64,000 bases of DNA. It comes from Syntrophus sp963665935 (GTDB lineage: Bacteria > Desulfobacterota > Syntrophia > Syntrophales > Syntrophaceae). Position numbers and translations under genes: made by a program. The number at the start of each line of letters is the position of its first letter. Positions within the stretch are counted from its first letter, which is position 1. The stretch spans positions 496,001 through 560,000 of the forward strand of contig OY762510.1 in assembly GCA_963665935.1 (NCBI GenBank). The letters run 5' to 3'. Of this stretch, positions 61,443 through 64,000 are shown one piece after another. The notes under the pieces were generated by a model. It was given only the letters and a program-made list of their open reading frames with translations. It was not told where the DNA came from and did not search any database.

Positions 61443-62807
61443 TTAAATATTGTCCTTTTTCTCCGAACTCTCCGCAGCCATGGACGGCGGGACGATGCGC
61501 GCCAGATAGAGAATTTCCTGAGCCAGAATCTTGATGCGATCTCTCAACTTGATCACGCAATCCGTTTCAAAGGCCATTCCCCGGATGATGTCCTCAGCCA
61601 AGGCCCGGCAAGTCGGAGAGCCGCAGGCGCCGCAATCGAGGCCGGGAAGTTCCTTTGTGATCTGGTCAAGCCGTTCCATTTTCACGAGCGCCTTGGCCAC
61701 ATCTTCGTCCAGGGTCATAATGGGCCGCGGCAGAATCGGCTCGGTGAATTCGAAGTGCCCTTTTTCGTACATGTCGCGAAGTTCTTCCTCGCTGTAGTAA
61801 GAGGGCTGTTCCCCGGAACGCGATATAAGGCCTCTTAGATGGACTCTCCCCACAAAGCTGTTGGGAATGTTGAGGGGTCCACCGACGCATCCCGCATTGC
61901 AAGCCTTCAACTCGATGAAATCCACGTCCTGCATTTCACCGCGTTCTATTTCCTCCAGAAGGCTGATGACATTGTGAGAGCCGCTCACGGCCAGCGTGGT
62001 TCCAACGCCGATGCTTTTCGGCTCTCCGGTCAGGTATCCCCAGGACATGCCCAATTTCGTCGCTTTGTGCAGGCGGTGCCGCTCAATCGGTTTACCCTCT
62101 TTATCGGTTGTCCCTTTGTGGAGATTGCGAATGATATCCCGATAGATAAGGTTCGCGCCGATCGCACCGTTTACGGCGGAATGCTTCGTCGTGATCGGCT
62201 GCCTCATCTCCGTCACCTTCGCGGGACATGGCGAGATGAAGATCGCCCCGATCTCGTCATAGGCAATGCCTGTCTTTTTCACCGCCTCATCCTTGGCAAT
62301 CCGCGCAGCGATTTCCATCGGGGAGAGGACCTGTGTGGTCTGTTCCAGAAGGCCCGGAAACTTTATCTGCATCAGGCGGAGGACTGCAGGGCAGGAGGTG
62401 GAAAAGATCGGCTTCTTGTATTCTTTCTTTAGAAGTTTCTGACGGACAATGAAGGCGACGATCTCCGCGGCAAGGGAAACTTCAAAGACCTCATCGAAAC
62501 CGATATGAAGAAAGGCGTTAAGAATGTCTTCGATGTTTTCGCATTCTTTGAATTGCCCGAAAAACGAGGGATCCGGCAGGGCAATGGTGTACTTATAATC
62601 GGCAAGTTTTTTGAGCGTGTCGCTGTGGGCATACTTGGCATGGTGGGGACAGCTTATGATGCATTCGCCGCAGTCGATGCACCTCTCATCCATAATCATG
62701 GCTTTTCCATCGTGGACTCGGATCGCCTCCGTAGGACAGGGCTTGATACAGTTGGTGCATCCAATACATCGTTTGAAGTTGAGCTTGACGGAATGAAAAT
62801 ATTGCAT
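61443..62807 (-). CDS. Sensory-type [FeFe]-hydrogenase-like iron-sulfur protein
   Basis: A 454-residue protein from the ATG at 62807 (GGAGG 8 bases upstream). There are two N-terminal cubane sites (CIGCTNCIKPCP, CIDCGECIISCP). The H-cluster-type domain has TSCPAV (motif 1), SPCPAKVTEM (motif 2) and LKACNAGCVGGP (motif 3). A C-terminal Fe-S site has CGACGSPTC. The four H-cluster-binding Cys are present, but the Cys that relays protons in catalytic enzymes (first Cys of TSCCP) is replaced by Ser. That loss, the missing small subunits and the anti-sigma and DRTGG neighbours fit a low-activity H2 sensor of group C/D type. It could instead be a Fe-S protein without an H-cluster. Confidence 0.82.
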   Translation of the reverse strand: MQYFHSVKLNFKRCIGCTNCIKPCPTEAIRVHDGKAMIMDERCIDCGECIISCPHHAKYAHSDTLKKLADYKYTIALPDPSFFGQFKECENIEDILNAFLHIGFDEVFEVSLAAEIVAFIVRQKLLKKEYKKPIFSTSCPAVLRLMQIKFPGLLEQTTQVLSPMEIAARIAKDEAVKKTGIAYDEIGAIFISPCPAKVTEMRQPITTKHSAVNGAIGANLIYRDIIRNLHKGTTDKEGKPIERHRLHKATKLGMSWGYLTGEPKSIGVGTTLAVSGSHNVISLLEEIERGEMQDVDFIELKACNAGCVGGPLNIPNSFVGRVHLRGLISRSGEQPSYYSEEELRDMYEKGHFEFTEPILPRPIMTLDEDVAKALVKMERLDQITKELPGLDCGACGSPTCRALAEDIIRGMAFETDCVIKLRDRIKILAQEILYLARIVPPSMAAESSEKKDNI

Positions 62808-62825
62808 CCTATGCGCCTCCACTGC

Positions 62826-63284
62826 CTAAACGCCGGTTACGGAATTAAAATAGACTATGGCTTTGAGGATTGTCCCTACGTTAACTTTCGACTCAACAAC
62901 AAGTTCGTCGGAGTTCTGCTTGATATTGGGCAGCCCCATTCCGGCGCCGAAGCCCATCTCTCTTATCTCGTCCGTGGCCGTGGAGTACCCTTCCTGCATG
63001 GCCAGATCAATATCGGGAATTCCGGCGCCCTCATCCTCCGTCGAAACAGAGATGGCCTTCGGGTCGACATGGACCGCAAGCTGGCCATGACTTCCATGGA
63101 TCGCAACATTCATGGCCGCCTCATAGATGATGATAGCCACCCGCCGGATGATATCCTGGTTTAAACCCAGTTGCTGCAATATCTTTTTTACTCGTGAGGC
63201 AGACTCTCCGGCCATGAAGAAATCCTTCTCTTCAATGGGAAATTCCATGGTAATCTGCGGAGTGGAAGCATCGCGGTCCGCCAT
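62826..63284 (-). CDS. Anti-sigma-factor-like serine kinase (HATPase_c, RsbW/SpoIIAB type)
   Basis: A 152-residue GHKL ATPase. The N box is IIYEAAMNVAIHGS, the G1 box DEGAGIPDIDLAMQEGYST, and the G2 box FGAGMGLPNIKQNSDEL. It lacks a His-kinase phospho-acceptor domain. Such proteins bind and phosphorylate anti-anti-sigma factors. Here it precedes the hydrogenase-like gene by 18 bases and follows a DRTGG gene by 8 bases, so it is likely the output arm of an H2- or redox-sensing switch. No anti-anti-sigma or sigma gene is in the window. Confidence 0.83.
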   Translation of the reverse strand: MADRDASTPQITMEFPIEEKDFFMAGESASRVKKILQQLGLNQDIIRRVAIIIYEAAMNVAIHGSHGQLAVHVDPKAISVSTEDEGAGIPDIDLAMQEGYSTATDEIREMGFGAGMGLPNIKQNSDELVVESKVNVGTILKAIVYFNSVTGV

Positions 63285-63292
63285 AGGTTAGT

Positions 63293-63658
63293 TTAATCTC
63301 CGCTAACCGGTGTTAGGTTGTCCTGGTGCACGCCATTCACAAAAAGTCGCCCGCATATTTCAAAAATCAGCAGGGAAGTGGATAGAATAGGAATTCCATT
63401 CTGATGGGCATTGGCAAGAATCGTTTCATTGGGTTTTTTCCCACCGGCAAAGACAACGCCACTGGCATCCATGACGTGGGCCGTGTGAACGACATGGGCG
63501 TTTAACAGCGATGTGACAAGGAGTGAGCCAGGCTTGATGTGGAGGAGCATTTCGCTGATGAGATCACAGGCAAAACAGCCTCTTACCTCATGCTCAATGC
63601 AGTCATCTCCGCAAAGCAACTGTGCTTCGAGAATTTCTTTTATATCCCTTATGTTCAT
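63293..63658 (-). CDS. DRTGG-domain protein 2 of the hydrogenase-sensor cluster
   Basis: A 121-residue protein, first gene of the cluster. It matches DRTGG-type ligand-binding proteins (MNIRDIKEILEAQLLCGDD, GCFACDLISEMLLHIKPGSLLVTSL, GVVFAGGKKPNETILANA, GIPILSTSLLIFEICGRLF). It differs from protein 1 in having five cysteines, three of them in the first 31 residues, which could bind metal. Its exact role is unknown. Confidence 0.78.
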   Translation of the reverse strand: MNIRDIKEILEAQLLCGDDCIEHEVRGCFACDLISEMLLHIKPGSLLVTSLLNAHVVHTAHVMDASGVVFAGGKKPNETILANAHQNGIPILSTSLLIFEICGRLFVNGVHQDNLTPVSGD

Positions 63659-64000
63659 GTATTAAGTCCATCAGCGGCTTGTTGTGGCATATCATCGGAG
63701 TTCGGGAAAAGCCCCTGTTAATGTGGTCTTATCTTCAACGAGCGAAGTCATGCTCCTACATTACCATTTCTCTTCAAGATAACGGCTATAGAGCATTATG
63801 CCCCTCTTGTCAATCCTTGTCGTTGAATCTCAGGAGCGGATCCTTTGAATTTCTCCCTTATACCGAGTTGCATTCAAAAGGATAACAAGGCGGCAAGGAG
63901 GAGGCGACGCAGTCGTATATAATGATACGTCGAGGAGCCGACCGACGAAGCCAACGCAGTTAGCCGAATGAAGGTAACCCGGTATTAAATGTTGTGTTCT
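63659..64000. other. Upstream region of the hydrogenase-sensor cluster with an unexplained structured element
   Basis: No gene was found. From about 63877 to 63990 the composition changes abruptly to a purine- and GACG/GCCGA-rich stretch (AAGGAGGAGGCGACGC, then CGAGGAGCCGACCGACGAAG) with a small hairpin CGTAT-N6-ATACG at 63914-63929. It ends in GGTATTAAAT. It may be a dispersed repeat or a non-coding RNA; only one copy is in the window. Confidence 0.4.

Noticed and set aside
1..64000. tRNA, rRNA or CRISPR arrays
   Set aside because: Read by eye, no cloverleaf with TTCGA-type arm and no rRNA segment was recognised; a tRNAscan/Infernal run would be needed to exclude small RNAs.

Overview
The window looks like chromosome from a strictly anaerobic, syntrophic Desulfobacterota (former Deltaproteobacteria) of the Syntrophus type. 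The case rests on two nearly identical benzoate-CoA ligase genes beside a sirtuin and a sigma-54 activator, two fused ADP-forming acyl-CoA synthetases, a sensory-type [FeFe] hydrogenase cluster, PEP-CTERM-like proteins and a pyruvoyl arginine decarboxylase. The organism assignment is inference from gene content; no rRNA or tRNA gene was recognised.

Layout. 1-8592: the tail of an unknown gene, then a leftward type I restriction-modification locus (hsdM, hsdS, a Schlafen/AlbA_2-type protein, hsdR). 8857-13411: a rightward set that reads as peptidoglycan turnover and recycling (SpoIID/LytB, AmpG-like importer, MurU-like nucleotidyltransferase, AmgK-like sugar kinase with a frameshift). 13543-15927: QueG-like Fe-S protein, a cysteine-dioxygenase-type cupin, a flavoprotein. 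16067-19653: an AAA/STAND-like ATPase plus a TPR protein with ten 48-residue repeats, framed by two copies of a ~70-bp sequence derived from the 3' end of the flavoprotein gene. 20100-27604: three PEP-CTERM-like exported proteins (one cut from its sorting signal by an in-frame stop), an ADP-forming acyl-CoA synthetase, a decayed fragment of a second one, two TPM-domain proteins and two copies of an 87-bp palindromic repeat.

27770-37376 is the most interesting stretch. A second ADP-forming acyl-CoA synthetase is preceded by a phenylalanine-rich leader peptide and an intrinsic terminator, the layout of a pheL-type attenuator. Divergent from it is a PAS-PAS-sigma54 activator with a TyrR-like C-terminus. 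Next come two palindromes of form TGGAAA-N6-TTTCCA (same geometry as TyrR boxes), a clear -24/-12 promoter, benzoate-CoA ligase 1, a convergent benzoate-CoA ligase 2 and a Sir2 deacylase. This suggests aromatic-acid activation tied to aromatic amino-acid status.

37476-57707 is mostly housekeeping: hybrid histidine kinase, mazG, queA-tgt-yajC-secD-secF-DUF456-lepB, an NRAMP transporter with a MgtE_N/CBS partner, pyrR-pyrB-pyrC behind a probable attenuator, recO, glyQ-glyS. 57760-63658 (all leftward): two universal stress proteins, pyruvoyl arginine decarboxylase, an LpxH-like phosphoesterase, and a four-gene H2-sensing-type module (DRTGG, anti-sigma-like ATPase, [FeFe]-hydrogenase-like protein lacking the proton-relay Cys, DRTGG). 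The right edge holds an unexplained, probably structured element.
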